A DNA stretch of 64,000 bases from Plotosus lineatus (Eukaryota > Chordata > Actinopteri > Siluriformes > Plotosidae): positions 6,896,466-6,960,465 of the forward strand of contig CM045746.1 in NCBI GenBank assembly GCA_024760905.1, in the 5' to 3' direction. The position numbers were made by a program, and so were the translations under genes. Shown here in pieces: positions 44,377-56,428 of this stretch (position 1 is its first letter; each line of letters begins with the position of its first letter). Under the pieces are notes generated by a model. That model was not told where the DNA came from, searched no databases, and was given only the letters and a program-made list of their open reading frames with translations.

Positions 44377-45508
44377 CTTTGTTTGGCAAAACTTTGTTTA
44401 CTGCCTGCTCAAATGCTCTTGAGAAGAAAGCACCCAAGAACTGCCCTTGGTACATATTTGTAGTGGGATACCAATCTAGGTTCACAGCCTGCTGTCTGCG
44501 TACATGTATTAATTGGGCTGCAAATAGCACAAGCTGCCTCTTACGCCTGCTCAGCGATGCTCATAAACGTCCAATTTTCTAATGCCTGGATTTGTGTTGT
44601 AATGGGACATCTGTGAAAGTTTTTTCCTTAATTGCTTGATTACCTTAAACTGTGGCTCTCTAGAGCTGCAAATCACCAACTCCAAGTCCCTGTGTGCTTT
44701 TAGTCCGACCGAGACAGGCACTTGACATTTGCTTAATTTATTATAATATTTTCTTTCCTTCTTTCTTCTTCTAAACTAGCACTTGGAGTCATGTCTCGAA
44801 GACGCTTGAGAGTCTCACAGCCTCATTAGCCTTGATGATTAGCGGATAATTACCCCAGCTAATCTCGCGCAAAGTCATTAATGTGGCCACACCAAAGGAG
44901 TCCACTTTGATGTTCACGCTTTACCAATACAGTATGACGATGCTGATTGATTTTGACTGGGGGGCGCTATCAGCAGCAGTGTGAGGACCACCTGCATCAC
45001 TATGCATGGAACGCTGACACTGCCACTGTGCTAAAAAAAAAGAAAGAGCACAAAAGCCAATTAGAGTGGCTTCACCATTCTGTGCCAGATGCTGAGATCT
45101 TGACAGAGAAGTCTTCACAAACACCTGCGTATTGCATCAGGAAAGGCCCAATAATGGACTCCTGGTCCTTGTTCAAAGATATGATCGTTATAACTCTCAA
45201 ACATCTGCTCTGACTTTGTTCATGTTAACAAATATCTTTGTTCAGACCCTAAAAGCTTTGAAATCTTCGCAGTTGCTGATGGATTCATCAGTAGCTCCAG
45301 GAATAAAGAGCAGAATCTCCACACTGTGCTATGTGTTAGCTTGAAAGACTCAGCGTGAGTCCTTCTTTCACAGAAGACTACTAATTAATAGCATGAAGAG
45401 CATCAGATGAAGGACTCTCAATCTTTTCCTTTTTCTTGAGTTGGTGAATGCTGGAATCCCAGCAAAGAATCCATGTGTGCTAATTAGCTTATTCAGCAGC
45501 TTTAAAGT

Positions 45509-45574
<66 letters not shown>

Positions 45575-46664
45575 CAACATGCAAAAAAGTTTTCTTTTTT
45601 AGGAAACTTCTGTTTTAAACTTCAATTTTTGGAATTCAAAAAAGTGCATGCCCAGGTTTCCCAGCATGCCACCCCATCCCTTCTATACTTTACTACTTTC
45701 AATTTCCCTCCTTCAATTTTCTTCTCTGTATTATTTATAACCCCCACTTTCTTTTCTTTGTTTGATATTTTGTGTGTCGTCACCCATCTCCTTACTTTCT
45801 CATAGCTAATCCAACCTTTTTTCGTATTCTTCAGTGGTGTTTAACTGGCATCCCATTGACAGCTGGACGTTAAATCCTGACAGAACTTAATTTAAACACT
45901 TTGTTGAATAAATACTACAATCCTTCCACTCTGATTTTCAGTGGATTCCACATGGTACAAACTGATTAGTGTGGGGAAATGAGACCGAGTGATGGGAAAT
46001 GAGTTTCTAAGCCTTTGTGAAGGCTTTCTTAAAGCAACATCTGGCAACTTTAATCAACTACCTGAATTGTCTGTTTCGTTACAAAGCATGTTTTAATCCC
46101 TGAGAGAAATATTCGACACATTTAAAAGAAACACTTTTTCGGAACTGACAGATCCTTTTTTCTGTTCATCACTGTGTCCATTTCAGCCAAGTAGTAGCAC
46201 GGTGTGCTCCTGACTTTGAGTGTTAATTGGTGTCACCCCTAAAGAGCTAACACCCGATATTGACTAAATTAGCATGCTTCTTTATGCATGCTAATTACTG
46301 CCTGCACCTGTCTCTGGTCTCGTTAAGGACTCTGGACTCCTATAAAAACTCCACTGCTTGGTGGAAAGTCGTGCAAATTCTTGCATCCTTAAACCTATGG
46401 TTCTCCTTGAATTTTACTGGTGTTATGGGGCGCCACTGCTCAGGCTAATGCAGGAATTAGCATCTGTCCATCACACCCAACAATCATGCAACTACTTTAT
46501 GTAAAGCTGCTTTGTACAGATAGTAATACTATGCAGTACTAAGGAAAGGAGTTGCCAGTTTCAGTGCTTTAGAACAGTCAAGACACAGACGTTTAAATAA
46601 AGTATACAATATTGCCTTGGGTGTTTCAGGATAAATTTATTACTTTTTATTGTAGCCCCTTATT
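44377..46664. other. Repeat-poor stretch with candidate conserved blocks
   Basis: No ORF of interest. Around 44820-44890 (gattagcggataattacccc, gtcattaatg) and 46255-46315 (gactaaattagcatgc, atgcatgctaattactgcct) there are clustered homeodomain/POU-like words in balanced-composition sequence. This is compatible with vertebrate regulatory DNA but not proof. A (TA)n tract lies at 45514. Confidence 0.35.
45514..45570. repeat. (TA)n microsatellite
   Basis: About 28 TA units. Confidence 0.95.
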
Positions 46665-46975
46665 TTCATTAACTTGCTGAAACACTTATTCTTACTATGG
46701 TCATGCAGAGTTCACCATTCTATCACAGGGCCATCGCATGTGCGCACATACGACTATTCACACTTACACCAAGGGGCAATTTGGAACACCAACGCTACCT
46801 TTGGACTGTTGAAAGAAAGCTGAATATCCAGAAAAACAAACCATTCAAGCACAGAGATAACATACAAACTCCACACAGAGACATTAACACTGAGCATTGG
46901 AATTGAAGTCAGGACCTTCTTGCTGTAAAACAGATGTGTTAACTGCTATGCCACTCTACCACCATTTTCCCATGT
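46665..46975 (-). mobile_element. SINE family A, minus strand, with poly-A 60 bases beyond
   Basis: Body cacttacaccaaggggcaat and ctttggactgttgaaagaaa, catacaaactccacacagag, head with gaattgaagtcaggacc (decayed B-box) and gttaactgctatgccact. A separate poly-A run occurs at 47034-47058. Confidence 0.6.
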
Positions 46976-47204
46976 TCTCTTATGTTGTAACTGATTCCTG
47001 CCCATCAAGTATTGCCATTACAAACAACCACCAAAAAAAAAAAAAAAAAAAAAAAAAAGGGGAATTTGTCCCATCTTCATGGACTACGGTGCATGCACAC
47101 TCAAAGTCGAGCTTACATCGTGAGAGAGACCACTATCCACCCAGCTGTATGAATGTGCACACAAAAGCCCATGATTGGCTGTAAGCGATGGGCAGGTGAG
47201 TGTT

Positions 47205-48693
47205 CAGGTCTTTCTGAAAAAATTAGCATATTGTGATAAGTTCATTATTTTCTGTAATGTACTAATATGAAAGTTTTTTTATATATTTTAGATTCATTAC
47301 ACACAACTGAAGTAGTTCAAGCCTTTTATTTTTTTTAAATATTGATAATTTTGGCAAAAAAAGGGTAGAAAACCAAAAATCCCCATCTCAAAATTAGCAT
47401 ATTTCATCCAACCAATTAAAAAATGTTTTTTTTAATACAAAAAAAAAAAAAGTCAACCTTCAAATAATTATGTTCAGTTATGCACTCAATACTTGGTCGG
47501 GAATCCTTTTGCAGAAATGACTGCTTCAATGCGGCGTGGCATGGAGGCAATCAGCCTGTGGCACTGCTGAGGTGTTATGGAGGCCCAGGATGCTTCGATA
47601 GCGGCCTTAAGCTCATCCACAGTGTTGGGTCTGGTGTCTCAACTTTCTCTTCACAATATCCCACAGATTCTCTATGGGCTTCAGGTCAGGAGAGTTGGCA
47701 GGCCAATTGAGCACAGTAATACCATGGTCAGTAAACCACTTACCAGTGGTTTTGGCACTGTGAGCAGGTGCCAGGTCATGCTGAAAAATGAAATGCCCTT
47801 GATAAAACAGTGGACCAACACCAGCAGCTGACATGGCACCCCAGACCATCACTGACTGTGGGTACTTGACACTGGACTTCAGGCATTTTGGCATTTCCTT
47901 CTCCCCAGTCTTCCTCCAGACTCTGGCACCTTGATTTCCGAATGACATGCAAAATTTGCTTCCATCCGAAAAAAGTACTTTGGACCACTGAGGAACAGTT
48001 CAGTGCTGCTTCTCTGTAGCCCAGGTCAGGGCACAATTCTTTCTGTGCAGCACCTGTAGCCCAGTTCCTGCGCACGGTGGCTCTATAGGTTTCTACTCCA
48101 GACACTGTCCACTGTGTCCTCAGGTCCCCCAAGGTCTGGAATTGGCCCTTCTCCACAATCTTCCTCAGGGTCCGGTCACCTTTTCTGGTTGTGCAGCATT
48201 TTCTGCCACACCTTTTCCTTCCCACAGACATCCCACTGAGGTGGCTTGATAGAGCACTCTGGGAACAGCCTATTCACTCAGAGATTTCTTTCTGTGTCTT
48301 ACCCTCTTGCTTGAGGGTGTCAATGATGGCCTTCTGGACAGCAGTCAGGTCGGCAGTCTTACCTATGGTTGTGGTTTTGAGTAATGAACCAGGCTGGGAG
48401 TTTTTAAAAGCCTCGGGAATCTTTTACAGGTGTTTAGAGTTAATTGGTTGATTCAGATGATTAGGTTAATAGCTCGTTTAGACTATTTTCATCATATGCT
48501 AATTTTTTGAGATAGGAATTTTGAGTTTTCATGAGTTGTATGCCAAAATTATCAGTATTAAAACAATAAAATACCTGAAATATTTCAGTTGGTGTGCAAT
48601 GAATCTAAAATATATGAAAGTTTAATTTTTATCAGTACATTACAGAAAATAATGAACTTTATCACAATATGCAAATTTTTTGTGACGGACCTG
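47205..48693 (-). mobile_element. Tc1 transposon, copy 3
   Basis: Termini caggtctttctgaaaaaatt and aattttttgtgacggacctg. TA follows on the right (48694-48695), while the left TA has mutated to TT. Same IR/DR layout as copies 1 and 2. A deletion near 47791 removes about 110 bases of the catalytic domain. Confidence 0.9.
47554..48395 (-). pseudogene. Tc1 transposase, several lesions
   Basis: DNA-binding domain near 48395-48150 with an in-frame stop (KEISE followed by a stop, where copy 2 has Arg). Then GRKRCGRKCCTTRKGDRTLR, LFSDGSKF (first Asp kept), GARVWRKTGEKEMPKC, VMVWGAMSAAGVGPL, a deletion, then FQHDLAPAHSAKTTGKWF and PIENLWDIVKRKL. Second Asp and Glu are present with DD34E spacing. Broken by the stop, shifts and the deletion. 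Confidence 0.88.
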
Positions 48694-48695
48694 TA

Positions 48696-51597
48696 TGTAA
48701 TTCCTCCGTTATATGGGAGCTCAGCATATCCCTGTGGACACTGACCATGGATTGCTACAACATCAACCTGGATTTGACACAGTCACACACCTTGCTGATG
48801 TCGATGCATCATTCAGGAGCTTATCGGTTGATTATGTTGTTATTATTAATACTTTATCTTGTTAGTTTGACACTTTCTAAATCCAAATGGTTTATATGTT
48901 TTTGTTTAAGACATTTTAAGGCTGTTGTTCTTCAATTTGCCATTCAGTCATTTTAGCCGAATAACCAACATAATTCGCAAGGGATTTCCTTCAGCGCTTC
49001 AACTTAAATCAGCTATTAACTGCAACAAATCCTTCTAATAACTCGCCTCTCTGGAATTCTCACCGGACCAAAGAAGAAAAGAGCGTTTATTTGCCAAGCG
49101 AAAGAAATGAAAACTCACATCCTGCCTGTATAAACATCCGGAATCTTCTAAGCAAGCATACTGGCTTTAATGAGAAGAGAGAGGCCCAAGACTGAGACTG
49201 GATAATGTTGGTAATTAGGATGGGAGGTTAATGAGACAGTATTGGGTGCACTGACTGAATCATTTACTCTCGTTCCTGAACAAGTTCCCTTGAGAATGTT
49301 CACAACAATAACATTTCCTCTGAAGAGGTGCTCGATAACACACATGCATGCACAGAGAACAAAGACCATTTACACCTCCAAACCCTTCTCAGGGCTCTGC
49401 AGAGGGGAAGGGGAAATGCATGCAGGGAGGATTTATTCATCAGCAAACAGATGAAGGGAGAAAGAGCAGCAGGATGGAAAAGACTCCCAGCACTTAACTA
49501 AGCATTGTAGGAATCCACGGATATAAAGTAGGTTCCACACCTTTGCTTCCTTTAAATTAAACATAAAATAAAATGAATTGAAAAGGTACAGATCCTATTG
49601 GCTGCTTAAATCCCACAGGCAGCTCCCCCACCCTGGGGAGGCGGGCAATGAAAGCGAAGATACGCAGTTTGATCACAGTCATACACCCACCCACACACTG
49701 ACACACACCAGGTGGACAGGTCTCAGAACCAGGTCGAGTTTTCTCTGGCAGAATTAAAGCTGTGATTTGCACTCATAATTCACCTCCCTCCCTGTTTTTG
49801 CTCACCGCAGGAGTCGATGGATTTAATTAGTCGCTGGTGAAAAGTATGAGTTTAATCACTCTGCTGAGAGGATAAAACTACAGAAAAAACAAGAACGATA
49901 AAGAGTCCATCAGGTTTTCAAGCTAAGTACAAAATAGTGAGTGAAGCACTGGGCCACCTTTTCTGGCATGATGGCTTGATTATTTTCTTTGGAGCTCCTG
50001 GGCGGAGAACCATAGGCATGGAGCATGACTTAGATGGTTGCCTTCAGCCCCAGACATGCTCATGCCACAGGAAAACCCAATAAGGCTGTCGTGTCATTGA
50101 GTTACTGCTGATTGCCTGTTAAGAATCACTGAGTTGTATGACTCCAGAGGCCCTTTTACTCTAATAGCTCTTGTATCTCTTTGACTTTATCAGATTCTAT
50201 CTTTGCTTGGCTCTCAGACTCAAGTTTCTCCTTGACTATATCAGACTCTCATGCTTCTTTGACACCACAGTCTGACAGGCTCCGACTCCAATTGCCTCTA
50301 TTAGGTTATCAACTCTGACATCTCTTGACTCCAATAGCCTCTAGCATCTCTTTAACTCGTTCGGACTGTAGTCACTCTGATTCCACCAAAGTCTGGTGTC
50401 CCCTTGACTCTACTAGACTCCAAGGACTCTTTGACTCGAGTGACTCATATGACTTTATCCAGCTACTTTAACTTGAGCAGTGTCTTGTGATTTTGTAAGA
50501 CTTTAAGTTCTACCAGTCTCTTCTTGGTTCTATCAGACCATTGCAGCTCTATCAAGCTCTAGTGGGCTCTATAGTCACCATGTCCTTTCCTCAGACATTC
50601 CAAACTTTCACTGATATCTGCGGTTCTTGAATCTTCTTGTATAAAGCTCAGATTTTACAATTTACTACAATCCTCTCAGACTCCTGTACATTATAAAATT
50701 CTTGCATTATCATCAAATACTTCCAGTGCTACCATATTCCTTCAGGTTTCTGAGAACCCCCAGTCCTTCTCCTTTGGCTCAAAAGCAGATGGTGTTACCT
50801 TTCTGCCAGAATGCAAGGGTATTGATTTGCTGTTGCCTGAAAACTTCCAAGTCTGTCATGGAGCATTTTTAAAGCTCCACAAGATGCACTTTTAATTTTA
50901 ACTGCCTGTCTGATCCAGTACATGCAGTACAAACTCTGACAAACTCTTGCCTTGCATGTTTCATGCTTTTAAAACACTTTACTTGCATTACAGATTAGTT
51001 ATTTATTTGCGTGTTGATTTCAAGACACAGATGGAACTGGCACTTTTGGTTCTTCACAAAAAGTGATGGCATTTTACTCTCAATAAGAATACAAATGTAG
51101 ATGCAAATCTGCACACACACAAACAACAGTGTTCCCTCTCTCTCTCTCTTTTTTTTTTAAGTGTCACTTTTTTACTGTCCTAAGAGACTGAGTAAAGGTT
51201 AAACCCTTCTCAGCTCTCGTAGACTTTGATCTGCGATTTTACTCACTTTTAAGGACAAAAAGAAAAAGAGAACGATTGCACTCTCAGGCATATTATGCAG
51301 GCATGAGATCAAACCGGGCTCAGCTTCCAGAACTTTTTTACAACTGAGAGTTAGAGAGACTGACATCCAGAATAAAAATCTGAAGAGCAAAAGAAGATGA
51401 ACGCCAAAGGTAATTTTCCACAGGGAAACAAACTGTGCTTTTTACACTGTTTACTTTTTGTTGTCTGGTGGTTTGAAGCAGGGAGATTAGGTGCTGTTTG
51501 CATTCAATCTTATCTAAAGATAAACAACAAAATGAAGCACAAGACTAGAGGAGCTTGAAAGAGAGAAAACTGAGGAGAGTGAAACAGTTCAGATCAG
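48696..51597. other. Repeat-poor stretch, no gene seen
   Basis: The longest part of the window with few recognisable elements. 49150-49310 and 49795-49880 contain taattagg/tttaattag words in well-balanced sequence. At 51397 an ATG with four codons precedes a gtaatt donor-like site, far too little for an exon call. The degenerate repeat at 50.1-50.6 kb is listed separately. Confidence 0.4.
50090..50590. repeat. Very degenerate tandem repeat, TGACTC-rich
   Basis: Words of the type ttgactc(c/t)a(a/c)tag, cagactc and catctctttgact recur at about 20-35 base spacing over 500 bases. Copies differ at many sites, so it would be an old minisatellite. It has no ORF. Confidence 0.6.
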
Positions 51598-51722
51598 TTC
51601 ATTTTTTTTGTGATCGCTGAATCCTAATTAGGGTCGCAGGGAGGCTGGTGCCCATCCCAGCCGACTCCGAGCAAGGGCAGGGTACACCCTGGACAGCTCG
51701 CCACGCCATTGTAGGGCGGAAA
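51598..51722 (-). mobile_element. SINE family A fragment, minus strand
   Basis: Tail-side part: cgctgaatcctaattagggt, gtgcccatcccagccgactc, gggtacaccctggacagctc. It ends abruptly at the family C SINE. Confidence 0.65.
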
Positions 51723-51946
51723 CATGCTGATGGCTTTGCAGCTACTCTTGTCAAAAGTCAGCAATGGTTCTTTTACATGAACCTCACACCACAGACAGTG
51801 AGAGACATGGCCGGCCTTTGATAACCCAGTTAGCTCAACTGGGGGTGGGGTGGGGGGTCAGTGACAACCTGTGGTGCGTAGGGTTTGAACCCCCAACCTT
51901 AAGATCAGTGATCCAGTCCCTATACCACTTGGGCACCACTGCTCTG
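51723..51946 (-). mobile_element. SINE family C, minus strand, RTE-like tail missing
   Basis: On the minus strand: head gtgcccaagtggtataggga, B-box gggtttgaaccctac-like, body gttaactgggttatcaaagg-like and gtaaaagaaccattgctgac. It stops at gccatcagcatgtt before the RTE-like segments. Confidence 0.65.
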
Positions 51947-52001
51947 AGAGTGAGACCGTTATGATAAAATCGCTTGCAGAAGAGATTTATAGATTTTCTT
52001 A

Positions 52002-52200
52002 TGGGTGGCACAGTAGCTCAGTGGTCAGCTCTGTGACATCACAGCAAGCTGGTTCTGGGGTCAAACCTTCTGTTTGACACGCATTGTGCCTTGTGTGTTC
52101 TCTCGGTGCATGGACTGGTTTCCTTTGATTACACCGGTTTCATTCTACAGTCCAAAGACATGCACGTTAGGTCAACACATTAGACCTATAAGAGGTGGTG
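52002..52200 (+). mobile_element. SINE family A, plus strand, truncated
   Basis: Head gtggcacagtagctcagtgg with decayed B-box (ctggttctggggtcaaacc). Body acagtccaaagacatgcacg. 3' half missing. Confidence 0.6.
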
Positions 52201-52344
52201 CACCAGTCGGCTTCAACTTTTCCCAGGAGCCTGATATTGAGTTTATATTTACATGTTTAGCGTGGTGAACCCTTCAAGAAATTATGTCTCCTGATGTTTG
52301 GAGGTCAGGGAGCAGGTAGGACACCATACACCACCGTTAAAGTT

Positions 52345-52497
52345 TCATTTTTGCCATTTGGCACACACCTTTATCTAAAGTGCCTTAAAATTTGTATATT
52401 ATTACTCATATTATTTATAAATGAGCATTTGATGGTGAAGGACCTTGGTCAAGGGCCCAGAAGTGGTAGCTTGGTGGTACTGGGGCATGAACCACCA
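52345..52497 (-). mobile_element. SINE family D (L2-tailed), minus strand
   Basis: The left end is the L2-type tail in reverse (ccatttggcacacaccttta, tctaaagtgccttaaaat), then ccttggtcaagggccc and a decayed head. It is directly followed by the end of the THAP element. Confidence 0.6.
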
Positions 52498-52670
52498 CTA
52501 TAGAGGTTTTGCAGTCACGTGACCACCGAGTAGCTGCCGCCATATTGGGGTGAAAACAAATGTGTACTTACTTTGGAGGTGCCTGTTTTTAGCATGCCCG
52601 ATGGTTTGTTTGTTAACTGCATGGATGAAGCAACGGACAGGATACCTGGTTTAACAGACCCAGATGTAAC

Positions 52671-53066
52671 ATACGCTTCCAAGATTTAACTGCAACAGTG
52701 TTTAATTCGTGTTATAACACACACAACAAAACATGCCGTTTTCCACTTTACTTCTTTAATCCCATAATGCATTTCAGAGCCGGAATGTACCAAGTTCTGG
52801 AGGGGGTTATCATTAAAAATGAATGCTACACCAGATATCTATAATTATTTGATTAATCGCACATCTGATTATACTCACGAAAACTGATAAGTTTCAAAGG
52901 GCCAATGTCAATTGTTAATGATTACTCCCCCCGGAACTTGGTATATTCCGGTTCTGTCATGCATTGTGGGATTAAACAAGTGAAGCAGAAACCAAAGAAC
53001 GGCATGTTTGTTGTGTGTTAGAACACGTATTAAAGACTGTTAAAAGTTCAATCTGGGAAGCGTATG
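52671..53066. repeat. Long inverted repeat, about 146/152-base arms
   Basis: The left arm (52671-52816) and right arm (52915-53066) are imperfect reverse complements. Matching landmarks include atacgcttcc/ggaagcgtat, acatgccgtt/aacggcatgt, tttaatccca/tgggattaaa and accaagttct/gaacttggt. The spacer is about 98 bases. It lies inside the THAP element and would fold into a long hairpin. Confidence 0.85.
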
Positions 53067-53329
53067 AGTATTTTTATCTGGATGGGTTTCGGCACTTCGC
53101 GAGCATATTATGCCCAGGAAAGCCTCCAATATCGCCCATGGCAAGCTGTGTGAGGACACCAAAGTATTAATCATGGCAAAGGTAATTATGACTCACTTTT
53201 TTTTATCATTTTGCCTACATTATATATTAAGCACAAACATGTGGATCTAAAATAAATATAATGTTATAATACAATGTTTATTATATATATATATACTGTA
53301 CTTTCTTTCTTTCTTTCTTTCTGTTCCCT

Positions 53330-56202
53330 TCAGGGGTCGCCACAGCAAATGATCTGCCTCCATCTCTCCCTATGCTCTGCATCTGTAACATCTCTAACAT
53401 GTGCTGTCCCTCTGATGTACTCATTTCTGATCCTATCCATCCTCGTTACTCCCAAAGAGAACCTCAACATTTTCATCTCTGCAACCTCCAACTCTGACTC
53501 CTGTCTTTTCCCCAGGGCCACTGTCTCTAAACCAGGGGTCACCGACCTTTTTGAAACCGAGAGCTACTTCTTGGGTACCAATTAATGCGAAGGGCTACCA
53601 GGTCAAAACACACCTCTGAAATTACAAATTTGCTCAATTTACCTTTAATTATATGTTATCATTAATAATTAATGATATTTATCTATGTGAAGATATTGAT
53701 TTGATTTAAAATATATTCAAAAAAATTAGATGCAGCTCAATGGAGAGTGGCGCTATGGAGCTGTGGGCCTGTCCTAAAACTAGCAGTGAACAGGTCCGCG
53801 GGCAACTTATAGTGTCCTTGCGGGCTACCTGGTGCCCACGGGCACCACGTTGGTGATCCCTGCTCTAAACCATACAACATTGCTGGCCTCATCACCGTCT
53901 TGTACACTTTTCCCTTCATTCTTGCCGATACTCTCCTATCACACATCACACCAGACACTTTTCTCCATCCATTCCAACCTGCCTGCACGCGCTTCTTCAC
54001 CTCTTTTCCACACTCTCCATTGCTCTGGATTGTTGAGCCTAAGTACTTAAAATCCTCCACCTTCTTTATCTTTGCCCCCTGTAACCTCAAAGTTCCTCTT
54101 GGGTCCTTGTCTTTCACACACATGTATTCTGTCTTACTAAGACTAACCTTCAATCCCCTCCTTTCCAGGGCATACCTCCACCTCTCTAGATTTTCCTCCA
54201 CTTGGTCTCTGCTCTCACTACAGATCACGATGTCATCTGCAAACATCATAGTCCATGGAGATTCTTGTCTAACCTCGTCTGTTAGCCTGTCCATCACCAT
54301 CGCAAACAAGAAGGGGCTGAGAGCTGACCCTTGATGCAGTCCCACCTCCACCTTGAACTCTTCTGTCACACCGACAGCACACCTCACCACTGTCTTACAT
54401 CTCTCATACATGTCCTGCACCACTCTAACATACTTCTCTGTCACTCCAGACTTCCTCATACAATACCACAGTTCTTCTCTCGGCACCCTGTCATATGCTT
54501 TCTCCAGATCCACAAAGGCACAATGCAGCTCCTTCTGACCTTCTCTGTACTTCTCTATTAACATCCTCAAGGCAAACACTGCATCTGTGGTGCTCTTTCT
54601 TGGCATGAAACCAAATTGTTGTTCACAAATGCTGACCTCTGCCCTTAGTCTTGCTTCCACTATTCTTTCCCATAGCTTCATTGTATGGCTCATCAACTTT
54701 ATCCCTCTGTAGTTGCCACAACTCTGTACATCTCCCTTGTTCTTAAAAATGGGCACAAGCACACTTTCCTCTCCATTCCTCTGGCATCTGCTCACTTTCT
54801 AAGACCTTGTTGAATATTCTTGTCAGAAAATCTACTGCTACCTCCCCTAGACACTTCCATACCTCAACTGGTATGTAATCAGGGCCAACTGCCTTTCCAC
54901 TCTTCATCCTCTTCAATGCCTTCCTCACTTCTCCCTTACTAATCTTTACTACTTCCTGCTCCTCAACGGTCACCCCTTCTACTCTTTTTTCTCTCTCATT
55001 TTCCTCATTCATCAGCTCTTCAAAGTACTCTTTCCATCTTCCCAGCACACTTCTGTCCCCTCTCTGTCCGTTATCACTCTAACTTGCTGCACGTCTTTCC
55101 CATCTCTATTTCTCTGCTGTGCTAACCTGTATAGATCATTTTCTCCCTCCTTACTGTTCAACCTATCATACAAGTCATCATATACGCCCTCTGTTTGGCC
55201 TTGACACTGCTACCTTCGCCTTACGCTGTGTCTCCCTGTACTCCTGTTTACTCTCTTCGGTCCTCTCAATGTCCCACTTCTTCTTGGCTAACCTCTTCTT
55301 TTGTACACACTCCTGCACTTCCTCATTCCACCACCAAGTTTCCTTATCTACTTTCCTTCCAGAGGACACACCAAGTACTCTCCTACCGGTCTCCCTGATC
55401 ACATTGGCTTCCAGTCCTCTGGAAGCACTTCCTGACTACCCAAAGCCTGTTTCAACTCCTCCTTGAAGACAACACGACACTCTTCCTTTTTCAGCTTCCA
55501 CCACTTTGTCTTCTGCTCTGTCTTTGCCTTTTTCACCTTTCTCACCATCAGTGTCATCCTGCACACCACCATCCTATGCTGTTTGGCAACACTCTCACCC
55601 ACTACTACTTTGCAGTCACTGACTTCCTTCAAATTACATCGCCGACACAAGATGTAGTCTACCTGTGTGCTCTTACCTCCACTTTCATAAGTCACCCTAT
55701 GCTTCTGTTTCTTCTTGAAGAAAGTATTCACCACAGCCATTTCCATCCTTTTTGCAAAATCGATCAACATCTGTCCTTCTGTGTTCCTGTCCTGGATACC
55801 AAACCTGCCCATCATTCCTGCTCATAAGCTTCTAGCCTTGCTACCTTTCCACCTTGTCTCCTGAACACACAGTATGTCCACCTTCCTCCTCTGCTTCATG
55901 TCAGCCAGCTCCCTATCTTTTCCTTGCATAGTTCCAACATTCAAAGTCCCTACTCTCAGTCCGAGGCTCACGTATTTCCTCTTCTCTCTTTGCCTACGGA
56001 CACGCCTCCCGCCTCTCCTTCGACGTCTTCGACCAACAGTAGTCCAATTTCCATCAGCACCCTGTTGGTTGACAGCACTGATGGCGGTCGTTGTTAACCC
56101 GGGCCTCGACCGATCCGGTATGAATTCTGTATTGATCATTTGCATTTTTAAATGTGGCAGAAGTTTTACGCCAGATGCCCTTCCTGTCGCAACCCTCTGC
56201 AT
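53330..56202 (-). pseudogene. RTE ORF (endonuclease-RT), broken
   Basis: Single multifunctional retrotransposon protein. Order on the minus strand: basic N-terminal stretch (VGRRRRRRGGRRVRRQREK, 56060), endonuclease start (RVGTLNVGTMQGKDRELADM, DILCVQETRWKGSKAR, 55960-55830), then a deletion to GRFGIQDRNTEGQMLIDFAK and YILCRRCNLKEV. The linker is ETWWWNEEVQECVQKKRLAK. The RT frame 54795-53737 has FGFMPRKSTTDAVFALRMLI, CAFVDLEKAYDRVPREELWY, HQGSALSPFLFAMVMDRLTD and intact catalytic MFADDIVICSE, then YLGSTIQSNGECGKEVKKR. Frameshifts lie near 55190 and 54770. The RT core is the best preserved in the window, but the endonuclease catalytic half is gone. Confidence 0.9.
53533..53862. mobile_element. 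hAT-type MITE inside RTE, perfect 8-bp TSD
   Basis: 330 bp with ends caggggtcaccgacc and ttggtgatccctg (imperfect inverted repeats), flanked by ctctaaac at 53525-53532 and 53863-53870. The interior includes gagctacttcttgggtacca near the left and gggctacctggtgcccacg near the right. Non-coding. Confidence 0.93.
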
Positions 56203-56250
56203 TTATCCGGGCTTGGGACCGGCATAAGGGGGAGAGACACTGGTTCGTGC

Positions 56251-56428
56251 CCCCCAACCCCCCCCCCCCCCGCCCATGGCTGCATTTATTATATATACTG
56301 TACATGTTATAATAAAGACTAAATAGCATTTCATCTTCCCTCAGCTTATAAATGGACACCAGATATACAGTTAAATAGAATCAAACTGTGGTTAAGACAA
56401 TAAATAATAATATATCTGCTGATAAAAA
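56251..56428. other. C-rich run and element interior
   Basis: A run of about 14 C (56257-56270) marks the RTE 5' edge. The rest is interior of the THAP element. Confidence 0.5.

Larger units (their letters stand above)
53323..56250 (-). mobile_element. RTE LINE, longest copy in window
   Basis: Runs from a 5' region (56250-56202, gggcttgggaccggcataag on the plus strand) through the endonuclease start, linker, RT and C-terminal domain to the 3' tail next to a (CTTT)n run at 53303-53322. A hAT element splits it at 53533-53862. Internal deletions remove the middle of the endonuclease (near 55820) and about 60 codons of the C-terminal domain (between GTAHVR and the final WRQIICCGDP). It is inserted in the THAP transposon. 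Confidence 0.9.

Noticed and set aside
51397..51412. First coding exon (ATG plus four codons and a gtaatt donor)
   Set aside because: Such a short combination is expected by chance; there is no downstream exon in the window.
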